DNA of 44,515 nt, from NCBI GenBank assembly GCA_937988865.1, contig CALKHV010000115.1, forward strand, positions 1 to 44,515, in the 5' to 3' direction. This document shows, in pieces, positions 16,307-24,469 of this stretch. Position 1 is the stretch's first letter. Every line of letters starts with the position of its first letter. The translations under genes were made by a program, and so were the position numbers. The stretch is from an uncultured Propionibacteriaceae bacterium (GTDB taxonomy: Bacteria; Actinomycetota; Actinomycetes; Propionibacteriales; Propionibacteriaceae). Under the pieces are notes generated by a model. That model ran no database searches. It was given only the letters and a program-made list of their open reading frames with translations, and had not been told where the DNA came from.

Positions 16307-16990
16307 GTGCGACTCGTGATTGCCTCCTGCCAGGTCGACTATGCCGGCCGCCTGACCGCGCACTTGCCCATGGCCACTCGGCTCATCCTCGTGAAGGCCG
16401 ACAGCTCGGTGAGCATCCATGCCGATGATCGTGCCTACAAGCCACTGAACTGGATGAGCCCGCCGTGCACGGTGACCGTGCGTCCGGCTGATGCGGAATC
16501 GTCGGTCCGCGAGGTGTGGGACGTCCGCGGGCGTGACGGTGACACGCTGCAGATCTCGATCGCCGAGGTGTTCCACGACTCGGAGCACGAGTTGGGGATC
16601 GATCCCGGGCTCCAGAAGGACGGTGTGGAGGCGCATCTTCAGGTGTTGCTCGCCGAGAATCCCCAGACCTTCGGCAGCGGATGGACGCTGGTTCAGCGGG
16701 AGTACCAGACCCCCATCGGGCCTGTCGATCTGCTCTGCCGCAATGAACAGGGCATCTACGTCGCCGTCGAGGTGAAGCGGAGGGGCGAGATCGACGGCGT
16801 CGAACAGCTCACCCGCTACCTCGAGCTGCTCAACCGGGATCCGTTGCTGGGGACGGTTCGCGGCGTGTTCGCCGCGCAGCAGATCAAGCCCCAGGCGAGG
16901 ACGCTGGCCACCGATCGAGGCATCACGTGCGTCACGGTCGACTACGACGCGCTCCGCGGCATGGACAACGTCGACGACCGGTTGTTCTGA
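16307..16990 (+). CDS. nucS: Mismatch-specific endonuclease NucS/EndoMS
   Basis: Cuts both strands at mismatches and provides mismatch repair in actinobacteria that lack MutS/MutL. The 227-residue protein has the typical start MRLVIASCQVDYAGRL, the N-terminal dimer domain with DRAYKPLNWMSPP, and the nuclease core GPVDLLCR (D141), VAVEVKRRGEIDGVEQL (E155, K157, Q167). The C-terminus ends DDRLF, resembling the short beta-clamp binding tail of this family. GTG 16307 fits both the homologous N-terminus and the -10 box position. Convergent with the permease gene. Confidence 0.96.
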   Translation: MRLVIASCQVDYAGRLTAHLPMATRLILVKADSSVSIHADDRAYKPLNWMSPPCTVTVRPADAESSVREVWDVRGRDGDTLQISIAEVFHDSEHELGIDPGLQKDGVEAHLQVLLAENPQTFGSGWTLVQREYQTPIGPVDLLCRNEQGIYVAVEVKRRGEIDGVEQLTRYLELLNRDPLLGTVRGVFAAQQIKPQARTLATDRGITCVTVDYDALRGMDNVDDRLF

Positions 16991-17006
16991 GTGGACGTCC
17001 TGACGC

Positions 17007-18206
17007 CTACTGGCGATCGAGGTGGGGGAGCAGCACCTCGCGGTAGAGCAAGAGCAGGACGGCAGCCGTGGGGATGGCGAGGAGCACGCCCAGGACGCCG
17101 AGCAGCGTCCACCCCACGAGGGCCGCGACGATGGCGAGCGCGCCAGGCACCCGGATGGCGTTTCGCATGACCACCGGATGGATGAGCCACAGGTTGGCGG
17201 CCATGTAGAGGGTGAAGAAGATGAGGGTCGCAGTACCGAGGGTGGGAGAGACCGAGTAGCCCACGATGGCCACCAGGACGACCGCCAGCGGCGCGCCCAC
17301 GACCGGCAGGAAGTAGAGCGCCCCCACGACGACCGCGAGGGCGACGGCGTACTCCTCGAGCCCGACGATCCGCAGGTACAGCCAGGCAGTGACTGCCGCA
17401 CATCCGACGACCGCCCCCATGCCCATGAGGTAGGAGCCGATCCCCGTGAACAGATGGTCGGCCAGTTTGCGCGTGCGTTGCCTCCTGGACGCTGGGGCCA
17501 GACGGTAGATCACGTCCTTGATGGCCGGGAGGGTCGCGAGGAAGTAGAGGGTGAGGATGGCCATCACGACGATCGAGAAGACCACGTTCGCGAGGAGCTT
17601 GCCCGCACCCCACAGGCCGCCGAACAGCGTCTGGAGCAGATTGCCGGACGCGAGGAAGGCCGTCACCCTGTCGATGATGTGGAATCGCTCGTCGAGACCG
17701 GCTATCTGTGCGTTGACGGTCAGGTTCGACAGGTAGCGGGGCGCGTTGGCGATGAGGAGGTTCACCTGACGCGTGACGATGGGCGCGTTGGCCCAGGTGA
17801 TGAGTCCGAAGAGTCCGAGGCCCAGGACGCCGACGATCGTCACAGCCAGCGCACGGCGAAGGCGGCGACGGACGAGCCACTCCACAGCGGGGTTGAGCCC
17901 CACCGCCAGGAACAGGGCCATGACGACGAGGATGAGGATGCCGCGAGCCTCGCCGATGCTCCTGGCCAGCACCCAGGCGGTGAGTGCGCCCACGGTGCCG
18001 AGGAAACCGATGGTGAAGGGGCTGCGCCGCAGGAGTGGATGCGTCTCGACGTGCGGGGGTTCGGCTACCTCGAGGACGTGATCCGGCTCGGGACGATGCG
18101 GCTCGACCACCACACGAAGCGCCTGGCTCTCGAGGCGTCCGGCCAACCGGTGCCACCGCGGGGGTGCAGGCGCAGGATCGATCGGCGGGCCTTTGCGCAG
18201 TCTCAT
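17007..18206 (-). CDS. AI-2E family (UPF0118) transporter
   Basis: The 399-residue polytopic protein has an N-terminal cytosolic segment of about 60 residues and about eight membrane segments, with the family signature PVVGAPLAVVLVAIVGY and MAANLWLIHPVVMRNAIRVPG toward the C-terminus. Members export autoinducer-2 in some bacteria or act as Na+/H+ antiporters in others, so the substrate here is open. ATG 18206 has only a weak GAG before it. It follows the DivIVA-like gene by 30 nt on the same strand and could be co-transcribed. Confidence 0.87.
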   Translation of the reverse strand: MRLRKGPPIDPAPAPPRWHRLAGRLESQALRVVVEPHRPEPDHVLEVAEPPHVETHPLLRRSPFTIGFLGTVGALTAWVLARSIGEARGILILVVMALFLAVGLNPAVEWLVRRRLRRALAVTIVGVLGLGLFGLITWANAPIVTRQVNLLIANAPRYLSNLTVNAQIAGLDERFHIIDRVTAFLASGNLLQTLFGGLWGAGKLLANVVFSIVVMAILTLYFLATLPAIKDVIYRLAPASRRQRTRKLADHLFTGIGSYLMGMGAVVGCAAVTAWLYLRIVGLEEYAVALAVVVGALYFLPVVGAPLAVVLVAIVGYSVSPTLGTATLIFFTLYMAANLWLIHPVVMRNAIRVPGALAIVAALVGWTLLGVLGVLLAIPTAAVLLLLYREVLLPHLDRQ

Positions 18207-18236
18207 CTCGATGTCATGTTCAGTCGGGCGGGTTCA

Positions 18237-19331
18237 TCACTCGGTGGTGGGGATGACCTCAGTGGCGTCGGCGTCCACGAAGGGGTCGACGCCGGGGTAG
18301 TCGACGTTGGCGCGTCCAGCCAGTTCATGGAGGTTCGTGAGTTCGGCCACGATCGCCGACCTGCGCTGGAGCAGTGCGGCCACTTCACGTTCGAGCTGCT
18401 CCTTGCGCCAGGCGTACTGCTCCTCGAGACGTTCCTTCATCATGGCCGACTGGCGATGTGACGCGGCGATGGTCGCCTCTGCGTCCCGAGCCGCACCAAC
18501 CTTGGCCTCTTCGGCGCGGGCGAGGGCCTCCGAGCGGATGCGCTGGGCGTCGGTCGCTTCCTGGGCGAGATTCGCTGCTGAGTCGGCATGATGCCGGGTG
18601 GCGTCGGCGAGCAGGGCTGCCGTCGACGCCTGGACCTCTGAATGGTGGGCCCTGGCTTCGGTGAGCAGACGTTCCGCCTCGGTGCGGGCGGCGAGCTTCA
18701 CGTCAGCGGCCTCACGTTCGGCCGACTGGACGATGCGCGCGGCTTCAGCGCCGGCGGCCTCCACCGCCGCGCCGGCCGTGCGCTCCGCCTCGATGCGCAC
18801 CGCGTCGGCATGGCGTTGGGCCGCCGCCAGGGCGGACGCCGCCTCGGCCTTCGCCCGATCCAGGGTCACGGTCACCTCGGCGTCCAACTGTTCGCGGAGC
18901 TGCCGGAGATTCGCCAGACCCGCCACGCGAATGTCGTCCGCCTCGGTCTGTGCGTTGGAACGGAGATCGGCCGCGAATCGGCGTCCCTCCTCCTTGATGC
19001 GCTCAGCCTCGATCCCGGCCTGGGCGACGATGTCCTTGCCCTGTGCCTCGACGTTGCCGAGCATCGTCTTGATGTGGGCGCCGAGGTGGGCGAACTCGGT
19101 CGTCCCCACGTTCTCCTGGATCAGGCGCATCTCGCGGCGCTGGTGGCGGGCCAGCTGCTTGAGGGTGGACAGTTGCCGCTCCAGATCACGGACGTAGCTG
19201 TCGACGCGCGCCTTGTCGTATCCGAGAACGGCGCCCGGGAAGGTACCGGCGACGCTGGCAGCGTCGTCGAAGAGGTTGAGACCCGTCTCCTCGAAGGTGA
19301 TGGACTCCTCGTCCGGGGTGGACTGACTCAC
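18237..19331 (-). CDS. DivIVA-like coiled-coil protein
   Basis: A 364-residue, Ala/Glu/Arg-rich protein, almost wholly helical from about 45 to 340 with long heptad-like stretches (AEAASALAAAQRHADAVRIE, EAERLLTEARAHH). The N-terminal FPGAVLGYDKARVDSYVRDLERQL resembles the membrane-binding DivIVA segment (FxxxxRGYDxxxVDxFL). The C-terminus is acidic and short. It probably scaffolds polar growth or septation, like DivIVA/Wag31, Scy or FilP; which of these is unclear. GTG 19331 has GGAGGAG upstream. Confidence 0.78.
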   Translation of the reverse strand: MSQSTPDEESITFEETGLNLFDDAASVAGTFPGAVLGYDKARVDSYVRDLERQLSTLKQLARHQRREMRLIQENVGTTEFAHLGAHIKTMLGNVEAQGKDIVAQAGIEAERIKEEGRRFAADLRSNAQTEADDIRVAGLANLRQLREQLDAEVTVTLDRAKAEAASALAAAQRHADAVRIEAERTAGAAVEAAGAEAARIVQSAEREAADVKLAARTEAERLLTEARAHHSEVQASTAALLADATRHHADSAANLAQEATDAQRIRSEALARAEEAKVGAARDAEATIAASHRQSAMMKERLEEQYAWRKEQLEREVAALLQRRSAIVAELTNLHELAGRANVDYPGVDPFVDADATEVIPTTE

Positions 19332-19446
19332 GTTTGCTCCTCCTGTGCGGCGTGCTGGCCCCCAACAGTCGAGAGCGCGTGCCCACGACAGGCTACCAAG
19401 GCGTCCGGCGGGCAGCGGCCAGGCTCGTCGGCGCCCACGGAAACAA

Positions 19447-19486
19447 AGCGGGGGGAGCAGGCCGCATCGGCCATGCTCCCCCCGCT
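19447..19486 (-). terminator. Terminator of the epimerase gene
   Basis: The 13-bp arms AGCGGGGGGAGCA (19447-19459) and TGCTCCCCCCGCT (19474-19486) enclose a second small stem, GGCCG/CGGCC. Read on the minus strand, the stem is followed by TTTGTTT, 14 nt after the epimerase stop. Confidence 0.88.
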
Positions 19487-19499
19487 GATGACGTCAGGC

Positions 19500-19943
19500 T
19501 CAGTGGCCGGTACCCGGCTGGGTGAGCTCGAGGAGCACGCCGCCGGCGTCCTTCGGGTGCACGAAGTTGATGCGTGCGCCACCCGTTCCCGTCTTGGGCT
19601 CGGGGTAGAGGAGGCGGACGCCTCGCTCCCGCAGCGTGGCGCTGACGGCGTCGATGTCGGCGACGCGGTAGCACAGCTGCTGCATGCCCGGGCCACCGTT
19701 GCGGGTGAGCCACTTGGCGATGGTCGAATTCTCGTTGAGCGGGGCGAGCAGCTGGATCTGCGCGCTCTCGGGAAGCTGGGAACCGGTGCCCATCATGGCC
19801 TCGGCGACGCCCTGCTCCTCGTTGACCTCGCGGTGGAGGACGCGCCAGCCGAACACTTCGGTGTGGAACTTGATGGCCTCGTCGAGGTCCGCGACGGCGA
19901 GACCGACATGGTCGATGCAGATGAAGAGATCCGTGTTGTCCAT
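19500..19943 (-). CDS. mce: Methylmalonyl-CoA epimerase
   Basis: Interconverts (2S)- and (2R)-methylmalonyl-CoA for the propionate (Wood-Werkman) pathway. The 147-residue vicinal-oxygen-chelate protein is close to the P. shermanii enzyme: LFICIDHV, HREVNEEQGV, APLNENSTIAKWL, DIDAVSATLRERGV, RINFVHPK. Metal ligands H12, Q64 and E139 are in place, but the residue aligned with ligand His91 is Gln (Q89 in PGMQQLCYRV, codons CAG CAG). ATG 19943 is chosen over one six codons upstream by homology. Divergent from meaB. Confidence 0.94.
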   Translation of the reverse strand: MDNTDLFICIDHVGLAVADLDEAIKFHTEVFGWRVLHREVNEEQGVAEAMMGTGSQLPESAQIQLLAPLNENSTIAKWLTRNGGPGMQQLCYRVADIDAVSATLRERGVRLLYPEPKTGTGGARINFVHPKDAGGVLLELTQPGTGH

Positions 19944-20011
19944 GCGTCGATTTTCCCACATGGATCCCTGCCGGGAATCGTTGGGGCCAGATCAGCAGGC
20001 CCTGCGCTGGA

Positions 20012-20017
20012 TAGGAT
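20012..20017 (+). promoter_or_regulatory. -10 box giving a leaderless meaB mRNA
   Basis: TAGGAT, 7 nt, then GTG 20025; no ribosome site. It lies in the 81-bp gap to the divergent epimerase gene. Confidence 0.6.
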
Positions 20018-20024
20018 CGCTCTC

Positions 20025-20975
20025 GTGGCACTGGACACCCTGGACAACGTGATTGTTGCTGCGCGCCAACACAACCCGCGCGCGATCGGCCGATTGATCT
20101 CGATGGTGGAGAACAATTCCACCGACCTCCGCGAGGCGATGAAGCTGATGGCACCCGAGACGGGACGCGCGCACATCGTCGGCATCACCGGCGCCCCCGG
20201 TGTCGGCAAGTCGACGTCCACGACCGCCCTGGTCACGGCGCTGCGAACTCGTGGCCAACGGGTGGGTGTGCTGGCGGTTGACCCGTCGTCCCCGTTCAGT
20301 GGTGGCGCGCTGCTGGGAGACCGCGTCCGGATGCAGAAGCACGCGACCGATGCGGGGGTCTACATCCGGTCCATGGCCTCGCGCGGCCACCTCGGTGGAT
20401 TGGCTGCGGCCGCCACCCAGGCCCTCCGTGTCTTCGACATTGCGGGTTTCGACACCGTCCTCGTCGAGACGGTCGGCGTCGGGCAGAGCGAGGTCGAGAT
20501 CGTCGGTGCAGCGGACACGACGTTGGTGCTTCTCGCCCCGGGTATGGGCGACGCCGTCCAGGCGGCCAAGGCGGGCATCCTCGAGATCGGCGATGTGTTC
20601 GTCGTCAACAAGGCAGATCACGATGGCGCTCAATCACTCGTGCGTGAACTGCGCAACATGATCGCCCTCGGGACGTACGCCCCGAGCGACTGGAAGCCTC
20701 CGATCGTGCGGACAGTCGCGTCCAACGAGGAGGGCGTCGACGACTTGATCGAGGCGATCGAGGCTCATCGGAAGCACGGGCAGGCGACCGAGGCGTGGCA
20801 GGCGCGCCGCCTCGAGCGGGCGAAGACCGAGGTCGAAGCGCTCGTGCTCGGCGACGTACGGCGGCGTTTCCGGGCCAAGGGTCAGACGGCCTTCGAGGAG
20901 GCCGCAGAAGCGGTCCGCGACGGCGAACTCGACCCCTACACCGCCGCCGACCGCATCCTCGCATCCCTGCGCTGA
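20025..20975 (+). CDS. meaB: MeaB GTPase chaperone of methylmalonyl-CoA mutase
   Basis: A G3E P-loop GTPase that gates cofactor loading and protects B12-dependent methylmalonyl-CoA mutase. The length is 316 residues: Walker A GAPGVGKST (56-64), DPSSPFSGGALLGDRVRM, the ETVGVGQSE switch, and VNKADHDGA for guanine specificity, ending in a helical dimerisation tail. The frame is open for more than 1 kb upstream, but that part is antisense to other genes; GTG 20025 fits the family start. The mutase genes are not in the window. Confidence 0.95.
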   Translation: MALDTLDNVIVAARQHNPRAIGRLISMVENNSTDLREAMKLMAPETGRAHIVGITGAPGVGKSTSTTALVTALRTRGQRVGVLAVDPSSPFSGGALLGDRVRMQKHATDAGVYIRSMASRGHLGGLAAAATQALRVFDIAGFDTVLVETVGVGQSEVEIVGAADTTLVLLAPGMGDAVQAAKAGILEIGDVFVVNKADHDGAQSLVRELRNMIALGTYAPSDWKPPIVRTVASNEEGVDDLIEAIEAHRKHGQATEAWQARRLERAKTEVEALVLGDVRRRFRAKGQTAFEEAAEAVRDGELDPYTAADRILASLR

Positions 20976-20981
20976 CGTCCC

Positions 20982-21004
20982 GGTCGCTCCACTCGGGAGC
21001 GACC
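20982..21004. terminator. Hairpin between convergent meaB and pgm
   Basis: GGTCGCTCC (20982-20990), a 5-nt loop, GGAGCGACC (20996-21004). There is no T-tract, so it may be a weak or bidirectional terminator. Confidence 0.6.
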
Positions 21005-21026
21005 AGGATCGCAGGGCCCGTTTGAC

Positions 21027-22655
21027 TCAGCCCAGGGCAGCGTTCACGACCTCGCGCGCCTGGGCCTGCACCTCGGCAAGGTGCTCGGCCGACTTCAGGC
21101 TCTCGGCGTAGATCTTGTACTTGTCCTCCGTGCCCGAAGGACGCGCCGCGAACCACGCGTTCTCGGTCACGACCTTGACGCCACCGATCGCGGCCCCGTT
21201 GCCGGGGGCCTCGGTGAGGATCGCCACCACTGGCTCGCCGGCCACCTCGGTCGCCGCGACATCGGCGGGGGACAACGCGCCCAGGCGGGCCTTCTGCTCG
21301 CGGTTGGCGTCGGAGTCGACGCGTGCGTAGTAGGACTTTCCGTACTTCGCCTCGAGCTCCGCGTAGTGCTGGCTGGGCGTCTTGCCGGTCACGGCCGTGA
21401 TCTCGGACGCCAGGAGGTCGAGCAGCAGCCCGTCCTTGTCGGTGGTCCAGGTCGTGCCGTCAAGGGCGAGGAACGACGCTCCTGCCGACTCCTCGCCGCC
21501 GAAGCCGAGGTCGCCGGTGATCAGGCCGGGGACGAACCACTTGAAGCCGACAGGGACCTCGACGAGCCTGCGTCCGAGTTCTGCGGCGACCTTGTCGATC
21601 ATCGAGCTCGACACGAGGGTCTTGCCGATCCCTGCGTCCACCGACCATCCCGGGCGATTCCGGTAGAGGTAGCCGATGGCCACGGCCAGGTAGGCGTTGG
21701 GGTTCATCAGCCCGGCGTCGGGGGTGACGATGCCGTGGCGGTCGGCGTCGGCGTCGTTGCCGGTGGACAGCTCGTAGGCGTCGCGATTGCGGATGAGTGA
21801 CGCCATGGCGTTCGGGGAACTGCAGTCCATGCGGATCTTGCCGTCGGTGTCGAGCGTCATGAAGCGCCACGTCGGATCGACCGCAGGGTTGACCACGGTC
21901 ATGTCCATGCCGAGGTTCTCGGCGATGTACTCCCAGTACTGCACGGACGCACCGCCCATCGGGTCGGCGCCGATCTTCAGGCCGGACGCGGCGATCGCGT
22001 CGATGTTGATCGCGTTGCGCAGGTCCTCGCAGTAGGCGGTCCGGTAGTCGTGACGCGTCACGTCGGCCGCGGCGCGCTCGTAGGGCGTCCGCTTGATGGC
22101 GTCCGGGACGCGCATGAGGTTGTTGGCCCGCGCGGCGATCCACTTCGTGGCGTCCGTGTCGGCCGGCCCGCCGTTCGGCGGGTTGTACTTGAACCCGCCG
22201 TCGCGCGGCGGGTTGTGGGAGGGCGTCACAACGATGCCGTCGGCGAGGTCGGTGCTGCGTCCGCGGTTGTGCACGATGACGGCACGTGACAGTGAGGGGG
22301 TCGGGGTGTACTCGTCCTCGCGCTCGGCCATGACGGCGACGCCGTTGGCGTGCAGCACCTCGATGGCGGTCTTCCAGGCGGGCAGGGACAGCGCGTGGGT
22401 GTCCTTGGCGATGTACAGCGGGCCAGTGGTGCCCTGCCCGGCCCGGTACTCCACGATCGCCTGGGTCGTGGCTGCGATGTGGAGGTCGTTGAACGCGGTG
22501 TCGAGGCTGGAGCCGCGGTGCCCGGACGTCCCGAAGACGACCTGCTGATCGATGTTGTCGGGGTCGGGGACGAGGTCGTAGTAGGCGCCGAGGACGGCGT
22601 CGACGTCGATGAGGTCGCTGGGTTCGGCCGTCTGGCCTGCGCGTGGATGTGCCAT
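21027..22655 (-). CDS. pgm: Phosphoglucomutase (alpha-D-glucose-1,6-bisphosphate dependent)
   Basis: Interconverts glucose-6-phosphate and glucose-1-phosphate, feeding or draining glucan metabolism downstream in this window. The 542-residue protein begins MAHPRAGQTAEPSDLIDV like E. coli Pgm. FGTSGHRG is at 41-48, the phosphoserine is S146 in TPSHNPPRDGG, the metal loop is GNDADADRHG, then GFKWF, GGEESAGAS and the phosphate-binding RPSGTEDKYK. ATG 22655 is chosen by this homology and by AAGGA upstream. Confidence 0.96.
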   Translation of the reverse strand: MAHPRAGQTAEPSDLIDVDAVLGAYYDLVPDPDNIDQQVVFGTSGHRGSSLDTAFNDLHIAATTQAIVEYRAGQGTTGPLYIAKDTHALSLPAWKTAIEVLHANGVAVMAEREDEYTPTPSLSRAVIVHNRGRSTDLADGIVVTPSHNPPRDGGFKYNPPNGGPADTDATKWIAARANNLMRVPDAIKRTPYERAAADVTRHDYRTAYCEDLRNAINIDAIAASGLKIGADPMGGASVQYWEYIAENLGMDMTVVNPAVDPTWRFMTLDTDGKIRMDCSSPNAMASLIRNRDAYELSTGNDADADRHGIVTPDAGLMNPNAYLAVAIGYLYRNRPGWSVDAGIGKTLVSSSMIDKVAAELGRRLVEVPVGFKWFVPGLITGDLGFGGEESAGASFLALDGTTWTTDKDGLLLDLLASEITAVTGKTPSQHYAELEAKYGKSYYARVDSDANREQKARLGALSPADVAATEVAGEPVVAILTEAPGNGAAIGGVKVVTENAWFAARPSGTEDKYKIYAESLKSAEHLAEVQAQAREVVNAALG

Positions 22656-22732
22656 GACCACATCCTTGCAAGCGGGACGGGCGGTGGCGGGTGGTTGGAG
22701 AAGATGGCCCACGATCTGGGAAGATGGTCGCC

Positions 22733-23665
22733 ATGACCGCGTCCCAGTTCAACCGTCCCGGTGCCGTCGACCTGTCGAGCCTGGCATCGGCCGCGCCGCC
22801 CGTTCACCCTGGTCCGAGTTCATCGGGTGCGCAGGGTGGGGCCTGGGTCGTTCAGCTCGACGAGGCGGGGTTCGATGCCGTCGTCCGCAGGTCGATGCAG
22901 CACCCCGTCATCATCGAGCTCTACTCGCCCCGCGCGCACGGCGCGCAGGAGCTGTCGGACGCCCTGATCCAGCTCACCAACGCGGCGCAGGGTCGGTGGC
23001 TCCTCGCCCGCGTCAACGTGGATGTGGAGCAACGGATCGCCCAGGCACTCTCGGTCCAGGCGGTCCCCACCGTCATCGCGGTGATCAGCGGGCAGCCCTT
23101 CCAGCTCTTCCAGGGCACCCGGACGAAGGACGAGGTGGCTGACCACCTCGACCAGGTCGTGCAGGCCGCTGTGGCCAACGGCGTTGTCGGGCGGGCCGAG
23201 CCCGTGAGCTCTGTCCCCGCTGCCACCGTCGCGGACCCGGAGGCCGAAGCGGTCCCTGATCCCCGATACGCTGCGGCCGACGCCGCCCTCGAGTCGGGCG
23301 ACTTCGCCGGTGCGGTGGCCGAGTTCGACAAGCTCCTCGCAGTGAGCCCCGCGGACGTCGAGGCGAAACTCGGACGCGCGAACGCGAGTCTCCTCGCGCG
23401 CGTTGCCGTGGTCGACCCCGCCTCCCTGAGCGGACGCCTCGACGACGTCAACGACGTGGACGCGCAGCTCGACGCCGCCGACATCCAGCTCCTGAACGGT
23501 CAGATCGATCAGGCGTTCGCCCGGTTGGTCGACGTGGTCCGTGAGACATCCGGACCCGAGCGTGAACGCGTCCGCGTCCGCCTGCTGGAACTGTTCGACC
23601 TCGTCGGCAGTGCCGACCCGGCTGTGCTCAAGGCGCGTCGGGCGCTGTCCACCGCCCTGTTCTGA
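22733..23665 (+). CDS. YbbN-like thioredoxin-fold/TPR protein without active cysteines
   Basis: The 310-residue protein has a thioredoxin fold at about 38-150 (VIIELYSP, ARVNVDVEQRIAQALSVQAVPTVI, GQPFQLFQG) and an Ala-rich TPR-type helical half (RYAAADAALESGDFAGAVAEFDKLL). Where thioredoxins have CxxC, this one reads S-P-R-A-H-G (65-70), so it cannot catalyse disulfide exchange. It is probably a chaperone-like adaptor as in CnoX/YbbN; the mycobacterial counterpart by position is Rv1324. ATG 22733 is favoured; ATG 22724 is possible. Confidence 0.87.
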   Translation: MTASQFNRPGAVDLSSLASAAPPVHPGPSSSGAQGGAWVVQLDEAGFDAVVRRSMQHPVIIELYSPRAHGAQELSDALIQLTNAAQGRWLLARVNVDVEQRIAQALSVQAVPTVIAVISGQPFQLFQGTRTKDEVADHLDQVVQAAVANGVVGRAEPVSSVPAATVADPEAEAVPDPRYAAADAALESGDFAGAVAEFDKLLAVSPADVEAKLGRANASLLARVAVVDPASLSGRLDDVNDVDAQLDAADIQLLNGQIDQAFARLVDVVRETSGPERERVRVRLLELFDLVGSADPAVLKARRALSTALF

Positions 23666-23680
23666 CGGACGGGCGGGGCC

Positions 23681-24469
23681 TCAGTACAGGTGCCCGTCCT
23701 CCGTGAAGACGGCCCCGCCGCCCGCGAGGACGAGGGCGATGCGCCGCGCCGATGCCACAGAGACCTTCGAAGGGACCTCGGCGGGGTCGACCCAGTGGAA
23801 GGCCACCACCTCGTGGTCGGGCAGCTGCGGAGCGTCCGGATCGATGCGTCCACCGTCCCAGAGCATCTCGATCGCGTCACTCCAGCCGAGGTGGGGTGGC
23901 ATCCAGTCGACCAGCACGGGCGCCCCGAGGTCGACGGACATGCCCGTCTCTTCCAGCACCTCACGCTCGGCCCCCACGCGCGGGGACTCGCCCGGTTCGA
24001 CGATGCCACCCGGCAGCTCCCAGTCCTCCTTGTAGGACACCTCCTGCAGGAGGACGCGGCCGGCGTCGTCGGTGAAGACCACGTGGCCGATCACGCGCTT
24101 CATGGGGAGCGCAGAGTCCATCACGGCACTGAAGGCGTGGGCACCGTAGACCTGGTCGGTGGCCAGCCGTGCGTAGAGCAACACATCGACGAGCCGCCCG
24201 TCATCGGTGGTCACGCCCTCCCGGCGGCGCCCCTCCCGCCGGAAACCGGCGAGATGGAGCGCGCGGATGGCCATCCGGTCGAAGGCAGGGATGGCCACCT
24301 CGACCCGACGCAGGTCGTGGCCGAGGATCGAGTCGTCAGTGGCCAGGCTGACCGCCTTGGCCAGAGTCTCCGCGTCCGCGGCACCGGCCCACTCGAGCGT
24401 CCCGATGTCGGACTTGACCCTTACCTGGATCGTGAACTCGGATGCAGGATGGGTGGGGTCATTCGACAC
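23681..24469 (-). CDS. GNAT-NUDIX fusion protein
   Basis: A 262-residue protein. Residues 20-105 resemble the C-terminal half of a RimJ/RimL-type N-acetyltransferase (MAIRALHLAGFRREGRRREG, LVDVLLYARLATD). Residues 120-260 are a NUDIX hydrolase with a full box: G155, E161, R169-E170, E173-E174, G176. It probably hydrolyses a nucleoside-diphosphate-linked compound; the substrate is unknown. GTG 24469 overlaps the end of glgB by 11 nt, so it is the coupled last gene of the glgE-treS-mak-glgB operon. An ADP-sugar or related substrate would fit the context, but this is inference. Confidence 0.82.
   Translation of the reverse strand: MSNDPTHPASEFTIQVRVKSDIGTLEWAGAADAETLAKAVSLATDDSILGHDLRRVEVAIPAFDRMAIRALHLAGFRREGRRREGVTTDDGRLVDVLLYARLATDQVYGAHAFSAVMDSALPMKRVIGHVVFTDDAGRVLLQEVSYKEDWELPGGIVEPGESPRVGAEREVLEETGMSVDLGAPVLVDWMPPHLGWSDAIEMLWDGGRIDPDAPQLPDHEVVAFHWVDPAEVPSKVSVASARRIALVLAGGGAVFTEDGHLY

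Noticed and set aside
17022..18461. 479-codon plus-strand frame rich in Glu, Asp, Arg and His
   Set aside because: Antisense to the AI-2E transporter; the composition is what a GC-biased reverse frame gives.
18642..20024. Open plus-strand frame of about 460 codons running into meaB
   Set aside because: It is antisense to the DivIVA-like and epimerase genes, has no family match, and meaB has a good start with a -10 box at 20025.
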